Shown in pieces: positions 9,301 to 19,229 of a stretch of DNA of 24,482 nt. The stretch's first letter is position 1. Every line of letters starts with the position of its first letter. The DNA comes from Polysphondylium violaceum. Lineage: Eukaryota > Evosea > Eumycetozoa > Dictyosteliales > Dictyosteliaceae. The position numbers were made by a program, and so were the translations under genes. The stretch covers positions 1-24,482 of the forward strand of contig AJWJ01000355.1 of the NCBI GenBank assembly GCA_000277445.1, written 5' to 3'. The notes beneath the pieces are model-generated. The model was not told the origin of the DNA. It worked only from the letters and a program-made list of their open reading frames with translations, and did not search any database.

Positions 9301-11003
9301 TTTAATTGGATAACCTGCTGTGTCATCAGATTCTTTTTCAAGGTGTATTGGATCGCTTTCTTTTTCCAAATGTACTTGATCAGAACCCTTTTCGAGATGT
9401 ACTGGGTCACTATCTTTTTCCAAGTGTACTTGAATAGAACCCTTTTCAATTTGTACTTGATCACTATCGTTTCCAAAGTTGCCTGGATAACCTACTTTTT
9501 CTAAATCAACAGAGACCTCAGTTTCTTTTTCATAACTATTGCTAGTTTCGTCAACTCTATTGATTACTATATCAGTGCTATTTTCAAGAGAGGAATCAAA
9601 CTTTTTCATTTGGAATTGATTAGCAAGGACTTTTTTATACCAAATGTAGAGTAATATTTGACCAAAGACAGATTTGGGTGTTTTTCTATAAAAGTAGAGT
9701 GGCGTGATACCGTGTCTATAGAGAGAGTTGTTAAGATCTCTACAATAGTGAATAAAGCCAAAAAAGACATGGAAAGACTTGAGACTACCGCCATAATAGT
9801 TTTCATAGGCAATAAATGGATAGATAAAGTAGATGGCAAAACCGTTGTCTTTTTGAGAGATTTTGAACCCAAACAATGGCCATAGATGAAAGATAAAGTG
9901 AGAGTCATTCTTTTTTTTAATCCAAAGGAATGGAAAGAAAATATGTCTCTTACATTCACTATTGACATGTCTGTTAAAGAAAATGAGGATGTTGAGATAC
10001 TTGTAATTGGGGGCTCTAAGATAAAAGAATAACAATAAAAATATATTGACTGTGTATCCCATAGTTCTTTGGTAAAAGTAAATGCCCATAAAGCAGAGCT
10101 GTTTGAAATTGGTTCTCTTTCGATAAAAGAACACCACACATATATAGAGACTGAAAAAGTTATCAGAGTCTTTACTCGTGCAAAATATAATGGGAAACAC
10201 AATCCATCGGTATTTTGTTGGTCCCCATGTAACGTGAACAATGACAAAGAACGTTAATCTCTTTTCCACTGAATGGAAATTACTATAGGTAAAAAAGGGT
10301 AACAAGAACACCTTGGTAAAATCGTCATGGAATGAGAAATGGAAGAGACCGGCGATATTCATCAACCAACCTTTAGTTCCTCTGATAAACAAACCGAGTG
10401 GTAGTACCAATACCAACAAACGATCTATTGAATCTTTGTATCTCACCCAAATAATGGGAGCCAATGTCCAAAATACGTTTCCATTCTTTTTCCTATACCA
10501 AAACAGTGGGAATATCACCACCCACACATCGTCCCCGTTATGCTTGGAAAATATATTTATTATACCCAGCAGCGAAAACTTGAACGTTGAGTCTGTGGAT
10601 ATGATCCACATCAAAGGTCTAATACCAAATCTAAATCCTTTGTCATTGTGCTCAAAATGAAAAATGGGCCAAAAGAAATCAAAATATTGGGTATCAATTC
10701 TTTCCTTGTATGTAATTCTAAATAAAAAGTAAAATAAAGCAAATACTTTATTCCCCGATCTAGATTCATTCCTATAATTAATTAATTAATAAGATATTCT
10801 AGATTTGAGACTCGTCATAAAAAAATCTTTTTTAAAAAAAAAAATCTTGCGCACGCTTAAAAAAAACCGTTAAAAATAGAATTACAATGTGCCACTACAT
10901 ACCATGTGATCAAAGGCCATAATATATGAAGAATTGTACGTGTTGTCTTTTTATAATATAAAAAGGGCCAAGCGGGAATATAGTCACAATTAACTCTGAC
11001 CAT
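6340..11003 (-). CDS. Giant aromatic-repeat protein ('PLFWYR' repeats), 1510 residues
   Basis: Two exons: 11003-10903 and 10771-6340, with a 131-base intron (gtatgt..ttatag). Exon 1 starts at ATG 11003 after AAAAA and gives MVRVNCDYIPAWPFLYYKKT, ending in a split codon TG|G (Trp) that keeps the frame. The whole chain repeats a unit of about 16-25 residues: hydrophobic strand, Pro, two or three aromatics, Arg/Lys, polar turn (for example LPIFWYIKK, FPLFWVR, LPLFYYRK, FPIYYR, FPVFWSK). The C-terminal half adds longer units containing 'HPKVSFI-Y'. The pattern suggests tandem beta-hairpins. At about residues 421-575 the array is interrupted by an acidic spacer with five 9-residue repeats (SDPVHLEK type) and a run of prolines. 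The last 17 residues hold six cysteines. No signal peptide is evident. I cannot assign a function; the repeat style recalls large uncharacterised bacterial proteins (from memory). Confidence 0.75.
9327..9470 (-). repeat. In-frame 27-bp minisatellite coding (D/G/E)SD(P/Q)(V/I)HLEK
   Basis: Five imperfect 27-base units inside the giant repeat gene encode DSDQVQIEK, GSIQVHLEK, DSDPVHLEK, GSDQVHLEK and ESDPIHLEK, followed by a partial unit, ESD. The unit length is a multiple of three, so copy-number change would keep the frame. A proline run (PIPPPPPPMKAPG) follows about 20 residues later. Together they form the flexible acidic spacer between the two repeat arrays. Confidence 0.75.
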
Positions 11004-12026
11004 TTTTTACCCTGCTGTTGTTGTTATGATTGACACGAGTATTAAACACTCAACAACCTAAAACGCAACTCTGTTCGGACAAATAATATTTATCTAACTC
11101 TTTTTAAAAAGAATAAATGTCAACCTATTGTTTCAAAGTAATAATAGATAATAATAAAAATAATAATTTCATTAGATATATATTTAAATTGAATAAAAAT
11201 TAAAATGTGATGTTATATTTTAACTCTAGTGATTGATCAATGTTTAACCAACTTTTAAATAAAAACACAATACTATTATTTATAAAATGCACTTTAATAG
11301 AGATTGAAAAAACACAAACTGTAATATAATATCTTTGGGCTGTACAGTAGAGATTGAGTGCGATGTGTGGTTTGGTCTATAATTTAGTGTATTTGGCAGT
11401 GTTGGTTTATAATTTATTTTTAAACACAACAAGATTTAAAAGTGGTGGGGGTGGGGTATTTGAAAATAAAGATCTGTGAGAAAAACAGTGTGCATATATG
11501 TGTAGTATGTAACATGATTATGTGTATAAGCAATTTAGATTCTACATACTAAAAATGTAATCAGAGAGAAAAGTAATATGTAATTTGTAATATTTATATC
11601 CCAATATTAGTATTATTATATAGAAAACTAAAATTACAAATTCTCTAGGTTTTCTCTAAGAGTTAGGATGAAAAACATAACACAATTATGTCCAAAACTA
11701 AAGGTATTGTATGTATGCACCAAATTGTTTTCTTGATCACCATTCAAAGAAAAATCTGAAAAGAAAAAAAAAATCTAAAAAAAAATTTAAAAAATTTGAT
11801 AAAAATAAACGTTTTTTTTTTTTGATCAAGGGGCTGATCAAAAAGATTTTTATTTTTTTGATTACTTACGCCCCATAGACCCATACAACGATTACTTTTA
11901 CTAAAAAAGCAGATCCCATCTTAAAATTTGAATTGGAAAAAAGAAAGAAAAAAAGATAAACTTGAATAAATAATTGTATGTGATAAATAAATAATTTTAT
12001 TTGTTTTTTTTCTCAACCAACACTAC
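11004..12026. other. Gene-free spacer (about 1 kb)
   Basis: This holds the upstream region of the giant repeat gene (right of 11003) and the 3' flank of the formin (left of 12027). TTTATT near 11997-12002 gives a minus-strand AATAAA for the formin. I see no coding frame with domain content and no recognisable RNA gene. A perfect 10-bp stem hairpin lies at 11819-11844 between long T runs. The rest is AT-rich with some TG-rich patches. Confidence 0.5.
11819..11844. repeat. Perfect 10-bp-stem hairpin (TTTTTGATCA ... TGATCAAAAA)
   Basis: The arms 11819-11828 and 11835-11844 are exact reverse complements around the six-base loop AGGGGC, and T-rich sequence flanks the structure on both sides. It lies about 180 bases beyond the formin stop codon, so it may fall in the 3' flank of that transcript. 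It may equally be a chance AT-rich palindrome around TGATCA. Confidence 0.5.
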
Positions 12027-15000
12027 TTATTCTTTTTGAGGAGAAGGAAGTATTTTAGTTGGGTCAAAGTTATTTGAAATATTCTTTTGAGCAATGCCTT
12101 GAGTTATCTTTGATTTACGCTTTCTAAATGCATCACCATCACGAACAGCAACTAAAAGATCATTGACAAAGTCTTCGTCGGCAAGAGCAGCAGGACCTTT
12201 GCTTGGGCTGTTGGTGCTTGTTGCGGGGGTTTTCTTGAGTTGTGCAAATTTGAGGGCACCGTTGTTGGGAGTGTTGCTGTTGTTGTTTGCGTTGGGATTT
12301 GATGTTTGATTTGCATTTTCTTTTTTAAGAGCAGCTTTTTCAGCACGAGCAGCTTTTTGTTCTTCTCTTTTCTTCTCCTTTTCTTCCTCCTCCTTTTGTT
12401 CTTGTATTGATACAATGGTCTTTTCAAATAAATTTACAAATCGTGAAAATATATCAAAGAATTCCTCTGGAGTGATCTTTCCAGCTTCTTCAGCAAAATA
12501 TGTACAGAGTTTTTTAAAGTTTTCTTCGGTGGATTGTTGAATCTTTTTGATTTTCTCCATCTCTGAAGAGGCACTAGAGATAAAGGGAAGAATGGCGTCA
12601 TTAAAGGGTTCATTCACCTTTTGGAGCGATTCAACAATACCCTTGGCTTGGTTGACATCACGCGAGAGTGCAGCAATGTCGGCTACAATACCAGACCAAA
12701 CAGTCTTTCTGGCAGAGGTAAGGGAGGGGATTTCGTCGGCAAAGGTGAGAAGTTGGGGTTCCTTATCAATGAGATATTGCACGAGTGTTACCATGAGATT
12801 GGAAGAGAGATCAGATGTTTTGGTGTCAATTAGCTTGACAAGACAATCGATTTTGAAGCCGCTTTGGTCGCCTCTCACGGTGCCAAAGTTGATAAAGTTA
12901 CCCAACACCAAAATGATTTCAATGATACGGATAATCTTTTTGCTCTTGAAAATTTCATCGCAAGCAAGAGAGATGGCAGCGATATCGGGTTTAATTTCGG
13001 CGGCACGAGTAGAGAACTCTGCCTTGAGGAGGAAGAGACTAATCTTTTCGGCGGCGTAGGGGAAGGCACCAACATCAATGCAATATTGATCGGCCAAAGA
13101 AAGTTTGGATCTCTCTTCGGCTTGGAGAAAGTCTTTGAGGTTGGACATATCCTCTTTGGAGGGCAAGAGCTTAGAGATTTGTCTGACTTGGTCACGAGAC
13201 ATCATCTTTTCATCCATGTCTTGAATGTATTTGAGCAATTCTTTGTTAGGGACACCCTTGAATTGCGATAAGAAAATAGAGACATTTTGGCCAAGTTTGG
13301 CGTCGATCACTTGGGCGGGACCCTTGGGTTTTTCCTTTTTGGTTCTTACAATTACCTTGGCGGCAAAATCTTCTTCGATCACTTCCCAAGGCAATGGAAT
13401 GTCGTTCATAGGTCCAAGAGTGTTAAAGAGAGATTCATTGACTTTGATGGGTGGAAGTTTAGTCCATTGAAGGGCTTTTAATGGATGTTTGGGTTTGGGC
13501 ACTTTTGGTGCGGGTCTGGTCTTGATGGCAGCCAAGTTTTTGAGACCTTTGCCCATTGGGGGAGGTGGAGGGGGTGGAGGTCCGCCGCCCATCATGGGTG
13601 GAGGGGGAGGTGGAGGAGCAGTGGTGTCTGGTGATACTTGACTGGCAGCTTGGTCTGGGGCGGTGGTAGTGAGTGGGGGAGGTGGAGGAGGTGCATCAAC
13701 AGTGACGGTTGGGGTGGCAGGAGGGGGAGGTGGGTCAAGAGTGAGAATCATATCTTGAATCTTTTTAGCCAAAGAGCTATCTACATCTTTAACCTGTTTG
13801 AGGAGATCTAGTGCGGCTTTGATATTGATGTCTTGCTCTTGAATCTTCATGGCCTTGTCAATGTTTTGTTTTTCCAATTCACCAAGTTTTCTATTCAAAG
13901 TTTCTTCAGCAGCCGAACCACCACCAACACTTGGTGCAGTCAAAAGTGAGCGAAAATCTATATTATTTACATCGTCAAATGAATTCTTTTGAATTGAGAT
14001 TTGTTTGATCACATTGTCACAAAGAAGCCAGTATTTGGTGCCATCAGAAGTTGGATCACACACCTTGATGACCAAGAGATTTTGAAGAATACTGAGTAGG
14101 TTTTTACTGAGTGCAGATTTGCCAGCGGCATTCTTTAATGCTTTGTACACTTGATCAATGTCCTCAATGTCAATGCCCAACTGTCTCTTGAGTTCCTCTA
14201 GTTTTTGATCCATTTCTTGGACGTCCTCATTCATCATCTCTTCAAAGATTTCAATTTGAGTGTAGAGTGTCTTGTCATGACCAATGTCTTTTTTCAATTC
14301 CTTGAGATACTCGTAGAGACCAAGACGAAGGAATTCATTTCTAATATTTACTCTGACGTTAATGTCTTCCATTTCAAAAATCAATACATTTATAAAACAC
14401 AAGCCTTTGGTTTTCATTTCCAAAGATTCGTTTTCCTTGATAAATTTAACAAAGAATGAGAATCTTTTCTTTTCCTTTGTTTTTGTCAATGCTTTTAAAA
14501 CTAAACCACAACCACCTGGTACATATTTATCCAACAACATAACTGTTAGCAATTCTATTGTCAATGCTTTTGTTTTTAATCCATAATGTTTTGATCTTAA
14601 TACCATAACTAATTTCTTTGGTGCATCTGGTAATATTGATACATATTCCAAGCCCATCTAATAATAGAGATTGGTAATAGTTAATATCATATGCACATTA
14701 ATAATCGCAAAAACAAATATACATACAGGATGGGCCATAACTTTACCAATGGCATTTAAACAATCTTCTCTAAATTCTTTTTTCTTTGATTTTATCAAGA
14801 GATCAAAAAGAGTATCGATACCGTTTTTATGAATGAAGCTGCTCATCCATTGTTTGGTGACGTTGGTACGTAATATTACAATAAGAGATTGAAGTACTTG
14901 TTTGGATGGATTCTCTAAAAGTGATTTAACAAAATACTCTGGATTGAGTTCATCCTTTTTCAATTTGAATTTCTGTTCGAGGAGTAACCATTTTTGCTCG

Positions 15001-15830
15001 ACACCTAGTTTGGCTTTTGGTATATTTAAATCAATCTCTGCCAAAAGGGAATCAAACATACTGTTGATCATCTCGTCATCAGGCTTCATGGTTGCATAGG
15101 CATTCATCTCGGGTAGTGTCATGGTCGAGTTGGTAGAGATGGACGACGAGGTCATGGGTGGTGTGGATCCCGACGATGAACTTAGTGATAGTGTGGAGGC
15201 ATGATGTGTGCTGGTTGGGCTAGTGGGTGCTGAAATGGTTGTAGTGGTGACTGCGTTGGGACTGAGACTATTGATATGATCCAAGTCGGGTCTTTTCAAT
15301 GTCTTCATATTGTTTAAATTATTTGAACAGGGGATTGTTTTAATGTAATCCAAACATCTCTTGTGACAAACGATTCCACAATCTACACATTTAAAACTAT
15401 TTTTCCATATTCTAACTATATCACCACAGTAGGTGCATGGTGATGTATTACGATGTTGTCTAAATGTATGATAATGTTTATGAATTACAATATCTGATTC
15501 TTCATTTGCTTGTGGATTATTTACATTTACAGTATTGTTATTATTATTATTTGTTGTTGATGATGTAGTGGTTGTACCTGTAGTTGATGTCGTTGAGGTT
15601 TGGTTACTATTGTTATTGTTTCCGTTTTGGCCAGGATTTGGTGATGATTTTGATCTCAAAATGGTTGATGCTGTTCTTTTATTACCAAGACTTGCTGCAC
15701 CATTAAATGGTAAATTTTGATTTGGTTGTGAATTATTTCCTTCTTTTGCCAAAGCAACTATATTCTCTGACGAAATACTACTAGACATACCACCAAGCTT
15801 TTGTTGTCGTGGTGAAGGTGGTGGTGGTTG

Positions 15831-15866
<36 letters not shown>

Positions 15867-15944
15867 GTTGTTGTTGTTGTTATTATCTTTTCCATCACCA
15901 CCAAGGGAAGATAATGATATTGATGTAGATGTTGAATTATCCAT
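12027..15944 (-). CDS. Diaphanous-type formin with N-terminal C1 domain
   Basis: Exons 15944-14727 and 14657-12027 flank a 69-base intron (14658-14726, gtatgt..ttattag), giving 1282 residues. In order: Asn/Pro low complexity (1-150); a C1 (phorbol ester/DAG type) zinc finger at 159-206 (H..PCTYCGDI..FKCVDCGIVCHKRCLDY..C); GBD/FH3 from about 293 to 620, with the splice inside it (GKVMAHP|MGLEYV); a coiled coil near 630-710; FH1 with four runs of 5-8 prolines at about 713-773; FH2 from about 785 to 1160 with VLGNFINFGTVRGDQSGFK and LIDTKTSD; then a basic coiled coil and a DAD at about 1230-1255 (DFVNDLLVAVRDGDAFRKRK). Formins nucleate and elongate actin filaments and are released from GBD/DAD autoinhibition by Rho-family GTPases. 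The C1 domain points to recruitment to membranes. D. discoideum has ten formins (ForA-ForJ); I cannot say which is the ortholog. Confidence 0.92.
15833..15890 (-). repeat. AAT/AAC trinucleotide repeat coding poly-Asn
   Basis: A run of ttatta/ttgttg triplets on the plus strand encodes about 18 asparagines broken by a single Thr in the formin N-terminus. In-frame poly-Asn tracts from such repeats are a hallmark of dictyostelid proteins. A shorter Asn run lies near 15535-15555. Confidence 0.8.
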
Positions 15945-17897
15945 TGTATACTACTAATAGATAATGTTTAATTTTTTACTCTTAAAAATATGTGATGATA
16001 TAGTTCGAGATAAAAATTAATATATAAATATATATATGGTGTCTTTAATTAATTTATATTAATTCTAAATAAAAATAGGATTTAATATTAATATTAATTT
16101 ATAAATAAATAATTATGGTTGTATTGAGAATGTGTGTGTCTGTGTGTAATTATTTAAAACCGAGTTTATTTAGGAAGGGGTATGTGTGTATGGTGGTATG
16201 GTGGTGATGTATGAAATTATATTTAAAATTAAGTGAGTAAGACAAAAATGTTGTAATTTCCCTCTTTGACCAATGTCCAAATGATATATGAGTGTGTGTT
16301 ATAGTAAGTACTATTATTATTATTATAAACCCCACTAATCCTTGGCCTTGATAATTTCGGATGAATGAACAAAGTACTACTATAAATGTGAAGTTGAGCA
16401 AAAAAAAATAACAAGATAAGGTGAAAAAATCTGATAATACTCTAAAGCATTGCTAAATTGATATTGTAAGGTGTGTATTGACAACAAGTGTGGTGGGTGA
16501 TTGTATTGACAATATTGTCAAAAATTGAAATCAAAAGCAAGATATATGACTACACATACATTCAACAATAGTAGGCAGTAAAACAATCAGTTCAGTTAAT
16601 TAATTAATTATCACTACAACAAATACAACAATCAATATACCCAATAATATGTCTGCATACAATACAAGACAATACAATACAGTTTTTAATAAAATTTAAA
16701 TAATTAAGGAGGATGATATAAAATAATATTTTTATACCATTTAAACTAGTATCCCTTCCTATTGATGGTAAGGGTGTGTATTGTGGTGTGGGAGTGTGTA
16801 TTTCTAAAAAAATTGAGTGGTTATTTGAAAATATATGGTTGGATGATGAATGTGTGTGTATGTGGTGTGTGTTGTGTGTGTGATTTATTATATTAAATAA
16901 CCATTTAGAAACGAGATAAAATATTTTGATGAGATGGTTATGGGGACTAATAGCTAATTCATTTCAGTGATACTATCAAAAATAGTGGGTGGGCGAAATG
17001 TGTTGTGTTGTGTATTAAAACAGGCCTTTCATTTCATATTTATAGATGGGAGGGTGTTTTTGTGAAATTTTTAAAAAATTGGGGGCATTGAGTGATTTGT
17101 GGGGGGAAATTTAAAATACTAATCACTTTCAAAGGAATATGATGGTGTTTGATTATTTAACGAAACTTGATTGCCATTTATATTAAATAACCAATGATGT
17201 GAACAAAATGAACTTACAATTATTCATTAATAAAGAGAGTTGGTTGCTATTCCTATTCTTACAACTATTATTATATAAACTATTCTATTATACACAATAA
17301 CAATGACAACACCAACTCTTTTAATAAATATTAGATAACAAATAAAATGGTGAGTTCGAATTAGTCTCTGTCTATCTGTCTGTTTTTGCTGTTTTCTTTT
17401 GGGTTCTATGAGTGAAAAAAAGGTTGTTTGTTGTCAATCAATTGTCTTACTGAAAAAGAAAAAAAAAATTTTAATTTTTTATGAGAAAAGAATCCAAACC
17501 GTTTTTTTTTTTTATTTATTTTTTTAGTTTTTCGCCAATTCATTGAAAATTTTCGAATAATAAAGCGCATGGCGGTGATGTGTGAGCGTTAGTGTAAGAG
17601 CATAAGAGCAACAACTCATCTCATATTACATATAAAATGTGCTAACTTTCACAACATATTTATATCACCCTTATATATTTAGTTTTTTTATGTCAATTCC
17701 AACAACCGCGTGAAAGTTATTTGCGTGCGCATTTCTCTGTGTCACAAATCTGACAGGGGTGTTTTGTTGATCAAAAAGAAAAAAATTAGAAAAAAAAAAT
17801 AATTAATTAATTGGGAAATGCGAAAAAATAAATATTTATAGCATCATATGACAAATGTTTCCTTTATTGGCATATGCAAAGAGAGCCTCCACCTATA
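15945..17897. other. Gene-free, TG-rich upstream region of the formin
   Basis: About 1.9 kb without a credible gene. It would contain the formin promoter (right of 15944) and the murA 3' flank (left of 17898; an AATAAA on the minus strand lies near 17861-17870). TG-rich stretches occur at 16128-16145, 16180-16206 and 16848-16882. A perfect 16-bp palindrome TTGACAATATTGTCAA lies at 16506-16521, and an exact 16-base direct repeat TTATATTAAATAACCA at 16888-16903 and 17178-17193. The cttaaat/ttattag context just before the formin ATG may hide a 5' UTR intron acceptor. Short frames here lack ATG context or domains. One of 30 codons (17209 onward) is Leu-rich but unsupported. Confidence 0.5.
16506..16521. 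promoter_or_regulatory. Perfect 16-bp palindrome with a nearby half-site
   Basis: TTGACAATATTGTCAA reads the same on both strands. A related half-site, TATTGACAACA, lies 27 bases upstream at 16477-16487. This is the form expected of a dimeric transcription-factor site about 560 bases upstream of the formin ATG. No specific factor can be named. Confidence 0.3.
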
Positions 17898-19229
17898 CTA
17901 TATATGATGACATTGAATAGTATGCATACTATCGTTGATACGCTGAATATCAGCACCCAGTGAACAGAGTTTGGTGTGGAATTGATAGTAGCCTCGATCG
18001 AGATACTCGAGGTTGGATACAATTGTTACTCCCTCGCTTATTAACGCGGCCAACACAAGAGCCGAACATCCTCTTAGGTCCTGCGCTACGACTTGTGTCC
18101 CTGTCAGTTTATTTCCGCCATAGATAACCAGTTCTGTGCCATCACTACTGACACTAAACTGAGCGTTCATTTTCTTTAGTTCGTCCATGTGTTTGAATCT
18201 ATTTTCATAGAGAGTTTCTTTTACTACACTTTTACCCTGTGCCATGAGTTGGATGATAGTCATGGGTTGTTGAATGTCTGTTGGAAATCCAGGATAGGCC
18301 AGTGTTGTCACATTGAGTGGCGATAGAGTGTCACTGCTGCTCTTGCCCAACACATGTATTCCCTTTCTTTCTTGAATTATTGTAACGCCCATCTGCTTGA
18401 GATGAGAGATAGTGGTTTCATTGTGATGGTACACTCCATTCTCTATAAATATATTACCCCTTGTGATGGCGGCGGCAATCATAAATGTTGAGGTCTCTAT
18501 TCGGTCGGGAATAATTTCATGTTCAAGGAGACCCACAGACGACAACATCTCGACGCCTTGAATCAAAAGGGTGGTTTCGTCTCTCCACGAGATTCTCGCC
18601 CCCATTTTAATGAGAAAATTGGTCATATCCACCACTTCAGGGTCTTTTGCACAATTGCGAATTATTGTGTTGCCACGAGCCATTGTGGCAGCCATTATGA
18701 TCTGTTGACTTGCCCCCACACTCGACTTGAGGTCCACATCTGCTGCCAGAAATCTATCGTTTGTCAAGTGGGCCTCAATGATACCGTCCTCGACCCCATC
18801 ACCACTAAATGTAACCACGGCGCCCATGGCCTCCAGAGCAGACACGTGGTAATTGATTGGTCGTTTTCCGATTTTGCATCCACCGGGATACCCTATTTTT
18901 ACTTTTCCGAATCGGACCAACAGCGGTGCCATAAACAACACTGATGCACGCAGTGTGCAGCTATATTCAAAAGGTATTGACCAGCCATCCAAACCACTCG
19001 AATCAATAGTGATTGTCTTGTCATTTATGTCACTCTCTATTTTAACGCCTAAATGCTGCAGTATCTTTATCGTATTAAATGTGTCCAATAGAAACGGTGT
19101 ATTACTAAATCGATACACATCATTTCCCAAAAGCGCTGCTGCAACTAAACATAAAACACTATTTTTAGCACCATCCACCTTAACTGTACCATTTAAACTT
19201 TTTCCACCCTTTATAATTAGTTTCTCCAT
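17898..19229 (-). CDS. murA: UDP-N-acetylglucosamine 1-carboxyvinyltransferase (MurA)
   Basis: A single uninterrupted exon of 443 residues, starting at ATG 19229 in good AAAATG context and ending in TAG. MurA transfers enolpyruvate from PEP to UDP-GlcNAc, the first committed step of bacterial peptidoglycan synthesis. It matches the family from end to end: GAKNS with Lys22, TLRAS (Arg94), PGGCKIGKRP with the PEP-binding/fosfomycin-target Cys118, DPEVVDMTNFL, PDRIETSTFM, FPTDIQQPM with Asp318, ENRF, and DLRGCSALVLA with Arg386. The family is usually 415-430 residues; the slight excess comes from small loop insertions. There is no signal or transit peptide, so the product should be cytosolic. 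No other mur gene lies in the window. It is flanked by typical amoeba genes and AT-rich spacers and its codons look like theirs. I infer horizontal transfer from a bacterium. The alternative, EPSP synthase (AroA), is excluded by the MurA-specific motifs. Confidence 0.93.
   Translation of the reverse strand: MEKLIIKGGKSLNGTVKVDGAKNSVLCLVAAALLGNDVYRFSNTPFLLDTFNTIKILQHLGVKIESDINDKTITIDSSGLDGWSIPFEYSCTLRASVLFMAPLLVRFGKVKIGYPGGCKIGKRPINYHVSALEAMGAVVTFSGDGVEDGIIEAHLTNDRFLAADVDLKSSVGASQQIIMAATMARGNTIIRNCAKDPEVVDMTNFLIKMGARISWRDETTLLIQGVEMLSSVGLLEHEIIPDRIETSTFMIAAAITRGNIFIENGVYHHNETTISHLKQMGVTIIQERKGIHVLGKSSSDTLSPLNVTTLAYPGFPTDIQQPMTIIQLMAQGKSVVKETLYENRFKHMDELKKMNAQFSVSSDGTELVIYGGNKLTGTQVVAQDLRGCSALVLAALISEGVTIVSNLEYLDRGYYQFHTKLCSLGADIQRINDSMHTIQCHHI

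Noticed and set aside
6615-10247. Several minus- and plus-strand frames of 61-277 codons inside the giant repeat gene
   Set aside because: They are out-of-frame shadows of a repetitive, low-complexity coding sequence. None has a proper start context or domain.
10740-10830. An alternative short frame across 10620-10770 starting MNLDRGIKYLL
   Set aside because: It lies in a different frame and ends in TGA, whereas the other frame continues the aromatic repeat pattern and joins a canonical exon 1.
12547-13481. Plus-strand frames of up to 170 codons opposite the formin FH2 region
   Set aside because: Antisense shadows of a conserved exon; no own domain content.
16150-16414. Two overlapping minus-strand frames in the formin upstream region
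   Set aside because: Low-complexity Ile/His/Thr runs from TG- and AAT-rich DNA, without homology-like features.
17340-17355. ATG directly followed by gtgagt, resembling a minimal first exon of a plus-strand gene
   Set aside because: No downstream plus-strand coding exon exists before murA on the opposite strand.
17898-19229. Possibility that murA is bacterial contamination or an assembly chimera
   Set aside because: The flanks on both sides are continuous host-like AT-rich spacers, there are no other bacterial genes next to it, and its start context (AAAATG) is amoeba-like. Long reads would settle it.
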